Assembly (NCBI GenBank): GCA_027924585.1
Contig: BSBM01002086.1
Location: forward strand, 186,001 to 250,000
Length of the DNA: 64,000 bases
Direction: 5' to 3'
Source: Larix kaempferi
Taxonomy: Eukaryota > Streptophyta > Pinopsida > Pinales > Pinaceae
Position 1 is the stretch's first letter. Each line of letters opens with the position of its first letter. Below, piece by piece: positions 1 through 11,706 of the stretch. A program made the position numbers and the translations under genes. The notes beneath the pieces are model-generated. The model worked only from the letters and a program-made list of their open reading frames with translations. It did not search any database and was not told the DNA's origin.

Positions 1-1022
1 GAAACTACCAACTTACGGTGATAAAGATAGACTTACAAGCATTCTGCAAGTACAACAAATAAGTGAAGAGATTAGGGTTTAGAGATATATGCACCTTATT
101 CAGAAGGTTGATCCTAGCTTTGCTTTCCTCGCTCTTCAATGCTTATCCAGTGTTGCAATGCCCAGACCTGCAAAACAACTTGATACCTTTCTCAAATACA
201 TTTGACTACATATATAAGACTGATATTCATAATAGAAGAAGACATCAGATTATAAACAAACTATAATCAAATCTGAGACACACATAACTAGGTCATATTT
301 GGAAAGGGAAGAACGTCTGATCTTTATTAATGAATGAAATCAAGTACATAAAGTTATAGCTTCTTTCAAGCTTGGCACTTCACGAAACCTAGATTCAAGG
401 TCTCCTACTTCTGTTCTCCAAGGATCCCAACCTCTAATCAGATATGCTAGGGTTTATGAGAAACTGAGGCACAAGAGAGGGGGATGAGGGTCTCCATTCC
501 TCCAGCATAACAATGTTATAGGCTTGGTCCCCTCACAAGGCCCTTCTACCTTCCTTATATAGTCAATGAAGGAGAAGAAAATAAGTTATAACCGATCAGG
601 AGGTTCCCCAACCAACTTAACTTACCCAAATTTCGAGATTTTGACTAGCACAGGAATGTGCTCTACTCTGTAGTAGACAAACTAGCGCACATGTGGAGGT
701 GGGTGCTACTTTAATGAAGCAGGGTAGCACATATGCCTTACTATCATGCTTGCATACCAGCGCACATGTGGAAAAATAGCCAAAAACAGGCTTTTCTGCT
801 CATTTTCAGGAGATGGTTTGGTCTGGAAAAATGTTCCTAAGGGTTGTAATCATCTAATGGGTCAAGAATGAGGTAATTTCAACCATTTTTAGTGTCCCAA
901 AGGACCCCTCAATCCACAAGTGTCCTGTTGTGTGACTGAACTTGATCTCAAGAAGTGTCGTCATGCGACTAAGGAATGCAAGTGTCGTCACGGACGGAGA
1001 GGTTTCATTTTAAGCTATAACA
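1..1022 (-). mobile_element. A-family LTR, left end cut by the window edge
   Basis: This block matches the two LTRs of element A (20145-21197 and 28402-29454) over its whole length. Position 1 corresponds to about base 32 of the 1,053-bp LTR, so roughly 31 bp lie outside the window. It ends with the same TATAACA terminus. The minus-strand TATA box seen in the other copies is present at 555-562. The sequence after 1022 does not match A's internal region and has no polypurine tract. This is therefore either a solo LTR or the 5' LTR of a minus-strand copy whose body lies to the left. Confidence 0.85.
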
Positions 1023-2069
1023 CCTGCCAAGGTATTGCAAGAGATTTCCTTTGAATGCCCATTTTATTTTCTTCAATATTTTCACCATCCTGGATGAATT
1101 CTTCTTGAAAGGTATTCATTGAATAAATTCTACATTTGAACCATCATTCCCCTTATGTTGGTATATATGTCACTCTGGTTATGTTTTCTTTTGTCACCTA
1201 GATAGAAATTCCTCAAACATTTGTAGCTAACAATCTAATACTAATGTTGGTGATGAGAATCTAGAAATGAGTCTAATACTAATGTTGGTGATGTTGATAC
1301 TAATGTCGGCGATGAGAATCTATAGATGATGTTGATACTAATGTTGGTGATGAGAATCTGTAAATGAGGCTAATACTAATGTTGGTGATGAGAATCTATA
1401 GATGATGTTGATACTAATGTTGGTGATGAGAATCTGTAGATGATGTTGATACTAATGTTGGTGATGCAAATGTGTAGATGATGATGATACTAATGCTAGT
1501 GATGAGACTAAAACTAGCACAAATCTCAAGATGATAGTAAGTGAATAAGGATTATCTATACCAAATGAAAATGATTGCAGTAACAATAGATGAAATGTTG
1601 GGCAAAAATTTATGAGGCCATTCAAAAGATGAGTCCCAAAAAATTTGGACATGTTGGATTGATATTGGAATCAACTTTACCTGAAAAAGACTAATATTTT
1701 TACTTCATAGGACTATAACTGAATTGTTGTCTACCAAAGTTAGTAATTCCAAAAAATTGAAGTAGATCCATATAATCATGTTGCAAAAAGATGAAACCAT
1801 TTTCCTATTTCTTTTTTCTTTTTTTTTCAAAATACTACTTGCCAACAAGTTGGTTTTTGAGTAACACCCACCTGACTATGCCCAAATGGGGTTCTAACTA
1901 TTATATTTTTGTTATTTTTGTTAATTTTTTTATTTTTGTTTTTCCCAATGGTAACAACCAAAAACTGGTTTTCTACTACCATCGAGTCTTGCAACGTCAG
2001 AGACTAGTTTTCACTGCAAGAATCTTATTATTTTTTCTCTTTATTATATTATTTTATTTTTATTTTTTT
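1023..2069. other. Unassigned spacer between LTR and integrase fragment
   Basis: No gene is supported here. The stretch holds the minisatellite described separately (1228-1506), then ordinary AT-rich sequence, then a T-rich tract from about 1795 to 2080. An open frame at 1791-2099 is phenylalanine-rich only because of the T-rich composition and is not called. The T-rich tract marks the point where similarity to element E (about 62075) begins, so it may be an old breakpoint. Confidence 0.5.
1228..1506. repeat. 38-bp minisatellite
   Basis: Degenerate tandem units contain the core CTAATGTTGGTGATGAGAAT. The motif GTTGATACTA or its variant starts at 1331, 1369, 1407 and 1445, giving an exact 38-bp period. 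More diverged units lie on both sides. Thirty-eight is not a multiple of three and frames are interrupted, so a coding repeat is unlikely. Confidence 0.85.
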
Positions 2070-3467
2070 AATTATAAAAAGAAAATCATCCTAATGTAGG
2101 TGCGGATGGAAGAGCTTATGTGTCCACAAGTTCTAAATATGAAACAGTTGCAATTTGGTGAACAAAAGATTCTTTTGATAATGGCTTATGATAAACCTTT
2201 ACCCGATGACCATTTGCAAGGAGTGGAGTTCAATACTCATCAATAGTTCTCAATTTAATAGTACCATTACTATCGAAGATTGTGTCTATTTCATATGGGC
2301 CTAGCCACCCCATGCATAATTTTCCTTTAAATTCTTTGAACCTTAAGTCGTATAGTAAGACCCAATTACCCACCTCAAATGCATTTTTCTCGATGAATTT
2401 ATCATTCCATTTAGCTCACTACTATTGGAAAACATAAGTCTGATGGACAACAACGTGCCTAATTTTATCAAGTTCATTGAGTTGATCTGGGCATTGATGT
2501 TGTGCATTTGTAAGATCTAGTCTGGCCAAGTGCAAAGAGAATCTGAGTGTCTTAATTTCAAATTCAATTGGAAAGACAACATTCTTACCATATATAAGTT
2601 CATAAGGAGTGAATCCCGTAGTATTTATCCATATATTTATGTAATCCCATAGAGCTTTTGGAAGACTAGCAACCCAATCAATTCAGTGGAGTTGTGCACA
2701 GTCTTTGTCAAAATGGATTCTAGAACCTTATTGGTGCTTTCCACATGCCCATTATCCTGAGGATGATAGAGTGAAGTGATCCTATTCTTAATCTTCAATT
2801 GTTGAGTAAGCCTCTAAATCAGGTGGAAATTGAACCGAGATCCACCATATGTAACTATCTCCCATGGTACCCCAAAGCGAATAAAAATATATTCAAAAAG
2901 GAAATATAATATGGCTTGCTCAATATCCCATAAAAGTGCCTTGGATTCTACCCACTTTGCAACATAATATATGCATACTAAGATATGGACCTTGGAATGA
3001 GATGGAGGTTTGATTGGCCCCACAAAATCCAATGTCCATTTCTCAAATGGTTCTATCACAAGATGAGTCTGAAATGGCATCTCGTCATATTTTCTAGGCT
3101 CAGGCCCCATCATTTGATAGTTGTCACAACTCTTTACATAAATTTTTTCATCCTATAACAAATTAGGCCAATAATATCCCATCATTAGTACTTTGTGACC
3201 TATCCTTTTATTGGCAAAGTGCCCACCACAAGGATCATCATGACAAGCCTTGAGGATATCATAGATCTCTTCTTCTCAAACACAATGTCGGAGAATGAGA
3301 TCCGACCTAGTGTAAAAATGGAAACCTTCAACCCAAGAATATCTGGCACTTTGTTGAATAATATGCTTATGTTCTCTTGGCGAAAGGTGGTTTGGAATCT
3401 TGCCTACAACCAAATAGTTAGCAATATCTGCATAACAAGGGATGTTAGTGGATATCGCCAAAATAGG
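2070..3467 (-). pseudogene. Integrase fragment of a Ty3/gypsy element (element F, 3' part)
   Basis: Minus-strand translation gives the end of the RNase H to integrase connection (motif IANYLVVGK near 3410), an HHCC zinc-binding region, and an integrase core beginning EPFEKWTLDFVGPIK (about 3060). The first catalytic Asp is present in LDFVGP. The second is changed to Tyr in IVTYGGS. The Glu is present in NGHVESTNK. Stop codons and frame breaks are frequent, most of all left of 2810. The fragment matches element E (62075-63470) throughout. It stops abruptly at about 3467, where a copy of the D leader begins. I infer that it is the other half of element F (53051-56930), with the reverse transcriptase lost. 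Confidence 0.8.
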
Positions 3468-5295
3468 CCCCTCAACAAATTGGTGTATGACTGTGTCAAA
3501 AAATACAAGAGGATTTGAGCACCCTAAGAGAAAACAACTATGTCTCAAATGTATAACGATGGGGGGAAATTATTTGGAATCCTATCCCCGATGTCCTACC
3601 TAACTACACAATTATTTTATCTCCTCAAATGAGGTTAATGTGTGTTTAGTTAGGGTATAAATTTTAAATTCGTGTTGTTTAAATCAAGGGGAGAGGAAGT
3701 GCAACTTGGTGGTGTGTAGACTCAACTCATACCATGCAAATTTGGATGAACTATGCAAGTCTTTTTTCCTTCAATGAACTTCTAGCTAAGTAATGAAGAG
3801 TTCTTTTTGTTCCCAAATGTACAACCTAATGCAAATGCAATTTTATATTTTTAATGAATGATAACCAATGAGTAACCAATCATGTAAAACCATACGCAAA
3901 CTATCCTAAAGTGAAAAAAGGATATCTTTCTATCAATAACAAAATGCAAAAATTCTAATTCGTTTCTTATCTTTTTACACTTAAAAAAGACACATCTAAG
4001 CTATGGGAAAGAAAGATTTTGTACACGTTTCCAATCAAATGCAATGAAAATAAAAACATCCAATATATTTATGTAACTCAAATTCACAAGAACTTGAAAC
4101 AATATTTTCTTTCTCTTATAAATGTAAGACCAAGAATGTCAAATGATCAAACTAATGCAAGAAGGAAATTTATGTTTTTCGGGCTTGTAAATCTAGCAAA
4201 GAGAGACCAAAAGAAGCTTTTCTTTGAACAAAAATGGAAACAAAGATTGATCTACTCCAATAACCAATAAATAGATAAATATGCAAAGGAAACAAAGTGC
4301 AAAACCCAGAAAATGACTTCAAAAGACGAGGATGCCCCAATCCTTTCAAATCATAATAACCTAACGAAACCATGCCAAACCAAGCAAAACTTTGGAACAA
4401 CACACTAAATATATCTATAAAAATTGAATCCAATCACAATATTATGGCAAGAAGAAGTTTAAAAACAAATGCAAGCTATTGGGACTTAAAAAGAATGACA
4501 ATTCTACCCAACAAGCACACAAAGCACTAGTTTGACTCAAGAGACCAATCAAAGGCTTCAAACTTCCAAACCATGCCAAGAGTTTCCAAACCAAGACAAA
4601 TATGATTTGGATGATTCCAAATCATTCATATAATGGTCACAAAACCACTAATCAAGAGACTCTAATTTAGAAAAATCGAAAATGTAGACAAAGGGATCAA
4701 GTTAACCCAAGGGGATTTCAATTTTCCAAGCACAAACTCCAACTTCCAAAAAAGGAATAAGGATCCCAAATCTAACCAAATGGGGTATGGAAGGATCTAA
4801 ATTAGTGGTAAGAATATAATAATACCATTGTACAAAATAATGAAACACAGAAAACTGAAACAACAAAGGAAAGGATCAAAGTTAACCCTAGGGGGTTTCA
4901 AGTTTCCAAGGTAGAACCTAGTCTTCCAAACAAAGAAAGAAGGTCCCAAATTATCCCAAATGAGGTTTTTAAGGGTTCAAAATAATGTTAAAGAGATCCT
5001 AAAGCGACTGGGAAGGTACACTTGACTCCCAGAATTGGAAAATGGCTTAGAGGACTCAAAATTGACCAAATTTCCTCAAAGATGCTAACGAAGGACTAGA
5101 GACAAAATGTGGATGAAAAGGACTCAAATTTATTCAAAAAGGTGTCAAAAATAATCCAATGTACCATATGGAGGCACACCATAAGTTTAGAAGCAAAAAA
5201 CCCAAGGGAACCCCTCCAAACAAGCTCAAAAATGACCAAAACAGGGAATTTTCGCCTCTGTACATACCAATACAGAGCGACAATTTGATAATTTC

Positions 5296-5426
5296 GCACC
5301 CTAGAACACTGTGAGGGAGCAAAAATTTCAAAAACATTTCACCCTAGCACACTCTGGGGCAGCGAAAATTTCAAAAACATTTCACCCTAGCACACTATCA
5401 AGGAGCTAAAATTTGGAAATTTCGCT
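5296..5426. repeat. 43-bp tandem repeat in D leader
   Basis: Three units start with ACCCTAG at 5298, 5341 and 5384, an exact 43-bp period. Each contains a purine-rich block (GCGAAAATTTC or a variant) followed by CACCCTAGCACACT. A related but shorter version is present in the other leader copy at about 51680-51770, so repeat number differs between copies. Confidence 0.75.
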
Positions 5427-5627
5427 CGTAACCTATTTTGAGGGAGCGAAAATTATCCTCTAGGATTAAAAAATGAAACATTTTTCCTAGATCCAAGCAA
5501 GGATAAGGTCCTAAGTTTAAAATGGTCCTCAATGATGATCAAATACAATCTAAGGTGATGAGAAACAACACTAAGAAGAGGATTTGATGATCCAAACAAG
5601 CAATCAAAGGTGAAACTAGGGAAAGCG

Positions 5628-5646
5628 TTCCTAGTGGAGTCACCAA
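5628..5646 (-). promoter_or_regulatory. Primer binding site of D2
   Basis: The minus strand reads TTGGTGACTCCACTAGGAA immediately inside the LTR that starts at 5653. This is the TGGNGACTCC type found in many plant gypsy elements. It lies left of the LTR, so this LTR acts as a 5' LTR for sequence to its left while also being the 3' LTR of element D to its right. Confidence 0.8.
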
Positions 5647-5652
5647 TTTCTT

Positions 5653-6705
5653 TGTTAGAGAATTCTTCCTACGGATAGTTAAAGTATCTCATGGACATAA
5701 CTAAGTCCCTAGATACTTAATCCATGACAGAAAGGAAATAAATAGACACTAAATTCCTCCTAGATCTATCGCATACATAAACTAACAAACTATGGAAAGA
5801 CAAAGCAGGTAGATGGCATACCTCACTTTGATGGTTGTCTTTGTTGCTCCTAAGTTGCTCCAGCTCCAGCCTTTGATCATGGACTTATGAACCTATTCAC
5901 AATGGAAAGACAACACCTTCTCCAAATAAATATGTGTATAAACAAATATCTAAGAATTAAAATATAGAAAATTTCATGCATTCATCATTAAAGACATGAA
6001 AATGGGAGGAATAGGCTAAGTTATATTAATGATAAGAAAGCCATAAAGAAGCCAATACAATGTGTGTTATACCTAACTTATGCTCGATCATATATTCTCC
6101 AAGATCTCCTCCATCACCCTTGCAAGACTCTTAATATCATAGGTTTGGTGCTTCCAATATCTCCCTCCCCCATTAGCTCATGGATGGTCCTCCTTAAGTA
6201 GGATTTGGGAAGGCCAACCACTAGGAGAAAATGATGGATCCAAATGAGTAAGATGTGGATCAAGGATCTAAACCATGACAAGGAGGGAATGTGAGATGGG
6301 ATTTGAAGAGGTACCTCATCCCAAGAAAATATCCGTGAGATCCAAGATCCAAAATCAAATGTATAAGCCTAACACAAAATTTTTGCTCCCCTTTAACTAA
6401 GCAAAGCACGAAAAATATGAAATTGTCGCTCACCCATAGGCATGCAGGGTGTTAAAAAAGACGAAATTTTCGCTCCCCCATAGGCATGCAGGGCGCGAAA
6501 ATTCCAATAAGGTAATTTTTGGAGGTGTTTAAGGTGGGTTTCGACCCCTTTCTTGTTGGATTTGCTTCCAAATGTGACTAGGGAAGGGACCAACATTAGA
6601 ATGAACGGTCCTAACACCCTTAAGAGGCATAAACATCATGTTTTCCATGGTGGTGAAACATGTATATCCTCACTTACACATGGTGTGGAAATTTGAGGTA
6701 TAATA
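5653..6705 (-). mobile_element. Left LTR of element D (3' LTR of D, shared with D2)
   Basis: This 1,053-bp LTR starts TGTTAGAGAA and ends GAGGTATAATA. It pairs with 52001-53050, which ends GAGGTATAACA. Minus-strand sequence just inside its right end (AGGGGGAACC at 6706-6716) is a polypurine tract, as expected for a 3' LTR of a minus-strand element. It also contains tandem units around the motif CCCATAGGCATGCAGGG (about 6430-6500). No 5-bp target duplication can be assigned because its left neighbour is more element D sequence. Confidence 0.85.
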
Positions 6706-8983
6706 GGTTCCCCCTAAAGTGTGAGGTCAGAAGAAATCTGATGGCCGAAATGCTTTACAAATAATAAGTCTGCAAGGATATCTGAAGGATAACTAGAGAA
6801 GAGATGCAAACAAATATCAACAATATGTCTAACGACCCCAAGGAGGGCATACCCATGCTCAAAACAAATGACTCAAAGCATGGTTTTCGACCAATGCACC
6901 AGAGATCCATGATAGTACTGACTCAATAATGACTGAAGACAAATCATGGCTACTAGACTACAAGTGTAGATCCATGATAAGACAATGACACAGCCATGAC
7001 CAATGTAAGAGTGTATCTATGTGACAGTACATCAATGAGGTCGCCAACATAATTTCCATGTGGGAACTTACTCAAAAAATCACCATCGCAACCTAGATGT
7101 GCTAAATAGACTTCAGAACCATCCAGGGTCTTCTACCCAATCCCAAATCGATACGAATATAACCATGTGATTACAAGGTGTTGAAGTCGAACATGGTAGA
7201 AACCACTTGATTACCGGTCAATAATTTAAATCGTTAACAAGTGCGAGGGAAATCACCAATGATGATAATGATCCCCAAGGTATCACTAGTACATTCCAAC
7301 GAATGTGAATAGATGTTTTAACGTCGAACACTCTTGGAATAATTCGATCAGAGGTCAATGATGAGAACCTACTGTCGAATATGAGGAAACCTGCCATTGA
7401 GGCATGCAGGTACCAAGGTACGAAGGTGGTTCCTAAGTCAAATTCATAGTTGATTTGTTGAAGTCGACAGGAATAGACTCGTTGAAGGAGGGCCATGATG
7501 AATCGCACATCATCAACATGAAACCGATAGGATAATGATATGAAATAATGAAGCAGATGAGTATGGAATGACACAAAGATGTAAAGGTTGACGATATTGT
7601 AGAGGATGACTCAGGTAAAATTCCCTTGAACATGAATGGAACGACAACAATGAATTGGCAACATTGACTCAACGAGTAGAGACCAAGACATGATGCAACA
7701 ATGACCGAGGCATTCTTCAAATGAATTGGAGGAGAGGAACGACTCACGGAATCGGAATGACTCAGAGACAAGCATATTTCCCAACTGTATGACAAGACAT
7801 AAACAGGTGCCATGTTCAAGGGAGACACAAGTTGCCATAAATATTTCTAAAACAAACTTAGCTTACTTATCCACAACCCCCATCATGCTTGACGAGTACC
7901 TCGTTGTTTTTTAACGAGCTTGAGGAGGATAACAGATGCTCGATATAGATCATCCTTTGGACGAGTCCAATCTCACATGTTTTACGAACCTAAGAAATGA
8001 GGGGTTAGGTTCCAAATGGGTCCTTTGATGTTTTATTTTACAAGTCCAAGGAAGGAAAACTCGATGATTTTTCATGTTTAGAGAGTCTAAAATAATCTAA
8101 AGAAGACTCCAAAAAGGCCTTTTAGTAAATTTAGTCTCCTAAGCCCGAAAGAAGGGTAAAACAATGCAAAGGAGAACACTCTTAGTCGATGGTCGGCTAA
8201 GGTGTACCTTTTTCGTAAAGAATCTAAGCGGTCTGAAAAAGGGATAAACTACCACCGAAAAGACATCCTTTCAAATACTTTTACAATTGTGAAAGAGACA
8301 ATTTCACTTGGCAACCTTTTCATATTTCGAGAGTCTAAAAAGAGACTAAAGAAAACTCAAGGAGTTCATTTTTCGTATAACTAGTCTCACGAGGTCGAAA
8401 AAGGGATAAACTATCGCTCGAAAGATGACTTTGTCATGGTTGATAACCAAGTACGACAAAGGCAAAAATTAAACTCGGCACATTTCCTTTTTCGTAAATA
8501 GTCTAGCGAGGCCGGATAAAGAGATAAACCTATACTCGTTAGACACCTTTTTACTCAATTTTTAATGAGCACGACAATGGTATCAAAAACATTCGAAATA
8601 TTTTTCATGTTTGGATCCAGAGCACGAAAAAGGAAAAAGTAAGCTCAAACCAATTTTCATGATTTTAACCAGAGCATGAAAAAGTGAAAAGTAAGATCGA
8701 TGCCTCTTACTATTTTTAACGAGCTCGAAGAAAGGTTGGAAGAATGTTCATGGTATCTGCTTCATTTTTAATGATCTTGCAACATAAAATGAACTATTCT
8801 CAGGGTGATGGTTTCATTTTTTAGCGATCTTGAAGTTAAAACTAAACTATGCTCGGAATGAGGCCCATTGACGGGTTATTTCCCAAAATGATGTCCAGAG
8901 GTTGGAAAGTTTTCCCTTAGCATTATCAGCGAAAGCTAGCGGCTTAACTCCAGTATGATGTTCATAGGCTTGATACATGCCCC
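6706..8983 (-). mobile_element. Element D 3' noncoding region with hairpin units
   Basis: This stretch lies between the D coding region and its 3' LTR. It has no supported gene. The first kilobase matches the same position in element A (AGGTCAGA...TGATGGCCGAAAT). From about 7910 to 8870 it is built of short units, each able to form a hairpin with a loop of 12-30 bases. Examples are ACGAGC/GCTCG at 7913-7940, GAACCTAA/TTAGGTTC at about 7984-8011 and AGTCT/AGACT at about 8078-8110. T-runs followed by AACGAGC or a variant introduce many units. Element C interrupts the region at 8989. Confidence 0.65.
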
Positions 8984-8988
8984 CCAAG

Positions 8989-9574
8989 TGATACAGGTCA
9001 TCTCCAGGAAGCACGAGGGGGAAAACAGTTCGAATAAATTAGTCGGCCCTGTTATGGCGGAAGCTTAATAAATATAATGAGAAAAAGCAAGATTACACTA
9101 CACAAATAAACACAATATGCAGGAATGCAAACTGAACTTCTCTATTAGATGTAAACAGATAGATTCATCTATTGATTGATGTATGTTACAATATTATGCT
9201 TGCTTATATATATTTCTGAGATGCTTGGGTGCCTTCCCGTTATGTTCAGTTACAAAGAATAAGTTAGAACAGTTCAACAGTTCAACCGTTACAGTCGACT
9301 GGAAGACAGAGAGACAGTCTGTCGAAGTTCGACAGTCGCTGGTCACATGTCGACGTTGCTTGTCAATGTCGCAAATTGTGAGGTTTATGAACATGTCAAA
9401 GGTGCAAATGTGTCGAGGTGTGTCGAATTCGAGACTCGTCAGAGATGTGTCGAATTCGGAACCTGACGGAGATAAACTGTCGGATTGGAAACTTGTCGAG
9501 TCGAAATCGTGTCAAAGTTGAAACTTGTCGAAGTTGCATCAACGTCGATGACTTTCCAACTGTGATGTGGATCA
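8989..9574 (-). mobile_element. 3' LTR of element C
   Basis: It starts TGATACAGG and ends GATGTGGATCA in plus-strand reading. It contains many TGTCGAA/GTCGA motifs (9300-9550) and a minus-strand TATATAA at 9204-9210. Minus-strand purine-rich AAGGAAGGAGGTC lies immediately inside at about 9575-9587 and is the polypurine tract. Confidence 0.9.
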
Positions 9575-9585
9575 GACCTCCTTCC

Positions 9586-10095
9586 TTAAGAAAGAATGGA
9601 CCCCATTGTTTGCTCACGAAGGTGAGGAAACTTGTCAGTTAATTCAATAACAGAGTACCACTTTCCTTGAGATGGGATCTGGCCAGCCTTGGCAACCTTA
9701 AACAAGGGAATTGTGTTCGTCCTTGTATGGCGTACTCGTCGTCCCACAATGGTTTCACAAGGAAGAGGCTCTTGAACATCTGGATGGATGTCTTCGGGTT
9801 CTATTGTCTGCAAGTCGTTCTATTCCAACAAGGGTGCATGATATGGTCGAAGTAGATCCACATTGAATACTGGATGCATACCCAGGCATGTAGGAATGTC
9901 AAGCTGAAAATCATTTTTGCCAATCTGTTGAAGAATACTATACGGACCATATCGCAAAGGCTTGAGCTTCTTGAATGGGCTTGTGAAGCGCTCCTTCTTG
10001 AGATGTAACCAGACCTTATCCCCAATTTGGAATGAATGAGGAATACGATGCTTGTCATGTTGGGCCTTAGCTTTCTCGCTTGCTTTGTGTAACAT
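9586..10095 (-). pseudogene. Element C integrase C-terminus and chromodomain-like tail
   Basis: The frame at 10095-9820 carries the integrase C-terminal region with the GDKVWLHLKKERF and KLKPLRYGPYSILQQIG motifs, followed by HPVFNVDLLRPYH. After a stop the same frame continues at 9813-9586 with ETIVGRRVRHTRT and ends ELTDKFPHL. This layout matches the C-terminal chromodomain of chromoviruses, which directs integration to marked chromatin. The hydrophobic core and the usual YLVKWKG-like strand are not recognisable, so the chromodomain is degenerate or divergent. Confidence 0.7.
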
Positions 10096-10930
10096 TTCTT
10101 GTGCTTGCTTCTAGATGTCACATATCTGATCTCTAAACTTGACTGCTTTATCAACTTCTCGTTGGCTGTAGTTGGTGTTGTAGTTTGGTTGTGTCGAGGA
10201 GCTGATCAAGTTGATAGGCGCTAAGGGATGAAATCCGTAACAGACTTCAAATGGACTCTTGCCTGTAGAGCTGTGCTAGGCACAATTGTAGTTGTGTTGG
10301 ATGTATGGAAGACTTTCATCCCATGTGCGTCAATGCTGGTGATTGTACATGCGAAGAAAATGTACTACCAAGCAATTCACAACTTCTGTCTGCCCGTCGG
10401 TCTGAGGATGGAAAGTTGTCGACAATGAGAGTCGTGTGTCTAGCAATTGTTAGAGGGTCTTCCAAAAGATGCTGACAAATATGGCATCTTGATCGGAAAT
10501 AATGGTTGTGGGTAAACCAAAGTGTTTCCAAACATGTGTAAAGAAGAGCTGAGCAGTCTGTTGCGATGTCGTGGTATTCTTACATGGTATGAGAATGGCC
10601 ATCTTGGAAAAGCGGTCGACTACTACTAATATCACGTCATGATGATGTTTGGTGGTAGGATAACCCATCAAGTAGTCCATAGAAATAGATTCCCATGGTT
10701 GACTAGGAACTGGTAGAGGTGTATACAATCCCTGTCGTCGATTAGGTGGCTTAGCAATGGCACAAACCACGCATGATCGAATGTACTTGTTGATGTCGGA
10801 TTTAAGTGTAGGCCAAAAGAAATACTTATGTAGAATAGCAAGTGTCTTTGCTACTCCAAAGTGTCCTGCAGTCTTGTTGTAGTGTGCATCCCAAATGAGT
10901 TGCTATCGGTGCTAACCTGTCGGTACACAA
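10096..10930 (-). pseudogene. Element C integrase (zinc-binding and catalytic core)
   Basis: The minus strand encodes an HHCC zinc finger (AHYNKTAGHFGV about 10890, then SCVVCAIAKP about 10775). The catalytic core follows: Asp in ISMDYLMGYP (about 10680), Asp in IISDQDAIF (about 10490), Glu in HPQTDGQTEVVN (about 10400). The D,D,E triad is therefore visible. Stops interrupt the frame, for example after IFWKTL at 10450 and in the stretch 10100-10400. The reading frame is the same as that of the RT and RNase H. Confidence 0.85.
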
Positions 10931-11217
10931 AGCTGTCCAAGCTTGTATAGCAAGGTGTCTCTCGGGAAGTAGTCGGAGTCTGCGGTCGATGAATTGTTAG
11001 TCTGTAACTGTCGGTAGACTGCTGATAAGTCATTGTCGTCCTCTTACAATTGTGGCCAAGTGGTCGTGTCGTATCCCTGCATACTCATCACTGTCAAAAG
11101 GAGAGTAATGGGTGGTCGACTGAGGCAATCGGCAGCGGCATTAGCTTTACCCTTCTGATACTTAATCACCAACTGGAATTGCTGTAGGTAATTAATCCAC
11201 TTTATTTTTCGGTTTGT

Positions 11218-11586
11218 CTACAACTTTGATTGTGTTGAAGCGAACTGTAGAGGCTTGTGATCAATGAGAATGACCATTTCCTTGCCAAGGATGAAATGCC
11301 TCCATTGCTTGAGAGCTTGCACAATGGCGTACAGTTCTTTTTCGTATGTCGAGTATATTCTAACCGTGTCATTAAAAGTATCGAAAGGAAAAGCGACTGG
11401 GTGACCAGATTGAGTGATCACTGCTCCCAAGGCATAGTCCGATGCATCCGTCTCAATCTCAAAGGGCTGATGCAAATTAGGTAACACAAGTACCGGTGCA
11501 GTGCAGAGCTTGTGTTTGAGCTGTTCAAAAGTTGCTTGTTGTGTTGCTGTCCACTGGAAGACAGTTTTCCCACTTCCCTTCGTCAA
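11218..11586 (-). pseudogene. Element C RNase H
   Basis: The gypsy-type RNase H domain is seen in one open block. Motifs are PFEIETDASDYALGAVITQ (first Asp), STYEKELYAIVQALKQWRHF (Glu) and ILIDHKPLQF (Asp). These residues coordinate the metal ions that cleave the RNA strand of the RNA:DNA hybrid. A stop after QSKL at 11218 and frame problems between 11586 and 11707 separate it from its neighbours. Confidence 0.88.
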
Positions 11587-11706
11587 CTAATTAAAGGTCC
11601 AGGCTATGTGACTAAAGCCGAGTGTGAATCGTCAATAGAAATTCGCCAAACCAAGAAAACTTCTTAATTCTTAAATGCTTCTAGGAATGGGCCAATCTTT
11701 GAGTAT

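Larger units (their letters stand above)
3468..5652 (-). mobile_element. Extra partial copy of the element D leader (D2)
   Basis: This stretch is homologous to 49867-52000, the untranslated leader of element D, and ends with the same primer binding site and LTR. It has no coding potential beyond accidental frames. Because it lies left of the LTR at 5653-6705, it reads as the leader of a second minus-strand D element whose body has been deleted. Its left end at about 3468 abuts the integrase fragment. That end falls within a few bases of the position where copia element G is inserted in D (GGCC..CAACAAATTGG). Confidence 0.8.

Noticed and set aside
1228-1506. CRISPR-like array
   Set aside because: Contiguous degenerate 38-bp units without spacers; a minisatellite in plant DNA.
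1791-2099. Phe-rich plus-strand frame that looks membrane-like
   Set aside because: Produced by a long T-rich tract; no family similarity and no conserved copy at element E.
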